Of a stretch of DNA of 8,372 nt, positions 8,171-8,372 are shown piece by piece. This stretch comes from Desulfovibrionaceae bacterium UBA3823. GTDB taxonomy: Bacteria > Desulfobacterota > Desulfovibrionia > Desulfovibrionales > Desulfovibrionaceae. Both the position numbers and the translations under genes were made by a program. The stretch spans positions 1 to 8,372 of the forward strand of contig DFDR01000256.1 of assembly GCA_002369295.1 (NCBI GenBank). The letters are read 5' to 3'. Every line of letters starts with the position of its first letter. Within the stretch, counting starts at the first letter, position 1. The notes under the pieces were generated by a model that had not been told where the DNA came from, did no database searches, and saw nothing but the letters and a program-made list of their open reading frames with translations.

Positions 8171-8372
8171 CTAGACCCGCTGGCACAAGCAAAAGGGCAT
8201 CCTCCCGTGCAGCCGACCCGCCCCCGACACCGCGCCCGCACACGACCTTCCAGCAGGCTGAAGCAGCCGAGGCTCCTTCGGCAGTTCCGGCATGCCCTGT
8301 CCTGCGCCCAGTCCAGTGCCCGGTCCTGCATCCAGTCGCGCGCCCGATCCTGCGTCAGCTCCGGCGCGAGGT
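8171..8372 (-). CDS. Possible 3' end of a minus-strand gene entering from the right edge
   Basis: Two minus-strand frames are open here. One reads TQDRARDWMQDRALDWAQDR, with repeated eight-residue units and mostly G/C third positions like the neighbouring genes, but it meets no stop before running far into dus. The other is Gly/Ala-rich with less biased third positions and stops at TAG 8173-8171, about 100 bases before dus. A real gene ending here, perhaps with a frameshift between the two frames, would explain both. The coordinates given are for the frame that stops. No family was recognised, and the stretch could also be non-coding. Confidence 0.25.
   Translation of the reverse strand, partial: PRAGADAGSGARLDAGPGTGLGAGQGMPELPKEPRLLQPAGRSCAGAVSGAGRLHGRMPFCLCQRV
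8296..8367. repeat. Three imperfect 24-bp direct repeats at the right edge
   Basis: Units at 8296-8319, 8320-8343 and 8344-8367 share the pattern CC-x-x-TCCTGC. The first two match at 18 of 24 positions; the third is more diverged. The 24-base period equals eight codons, consistent with a repeated QDRALDWA-like peptide on the minus strand. The array may continue past the window edge. Confidence 0.5.

Noticed and set aside
7186..8174. Plus-strand frames of 230-262 codons opposite dus
   Set aside because: They are antisense to clear Dus motifs, have no family resemblance, and are explained by third-position GC bias.
8070..8243. 58-residue N-terminal extension of Dus to the ATG at 8243
   Set aside because: The extension is Gly/Arg/Ala-rich, covers the hairpin leader and does not resemble Dus. 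ATG 8069 has purine-rich ribosome-site sequence upstream and gives a normal N-terminus.

Overview
The window is a GC-rich bacterial chromosome segment with one strongly AT-rich island. The families present point to a Gram-negative host: a selenocysteine-specific elongation factor SelB, an IspH/LytB reductase, a Dus tRNA-dihydrouridine synthase, a Skp/OmpH-type lipoprotein, a DUF805 protein with Tyr-Gly-Gln-Pro-rich arms, and an AAA-ATPase-like/PD-(D/E)XK protein. Together they resemble a Desulfovibrionaceae-type sulfate reducer. That placement is an inference from family resemblance and base composition; no marker gene in the window settles it.

Left part: one plus-strand gene (49-1311) encodes the DUF805 membrane protein between two low-complexity P/Q/G/Y arms. 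It ends in a 19-bp perfect-stem intrinsic terminator. It converges with a minus-strand gene (1454-3010) of the AAA-ATPase-like + PD-(D/E)XK (DUF1703) family. The middle of that gene is about 30% GC in sampled lines, while its ends are near 50-60%, so it looks like a horizontally acquired and possibly recombined accessory gene. It has its own short candidate terminator.

Right part: four minus-strand genes lie head to tail and read dus (8069-6975), ispH (6969-6106), selB (6033-4060), then the Skp-like lipoprotein (3979-3254). A strong terminator follows at 3200-3227. Spacing is 5, 72 and 80 bp, with no terminator-like structure between genes, so they are probably one transcription unit. Dus and SelB act on tRNA and translation, IspH makes isoprenoid precursors with an Fe-S cluster, and the lipoprotein is an envelope factor. 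The link is therefore transcriptional rather than a single pathway.

The right edge (8070-8372) holds a structured leader upstream of dus and probably the 3' end of another minus-strand gene containing 24-bp imperfect repeats, whose frame I could not settle. I found no tRNA, rRNA, CRISPR array or insertion sequence. The large plus-strand open frames opposite selB, ispH and dus are antisense shadows.
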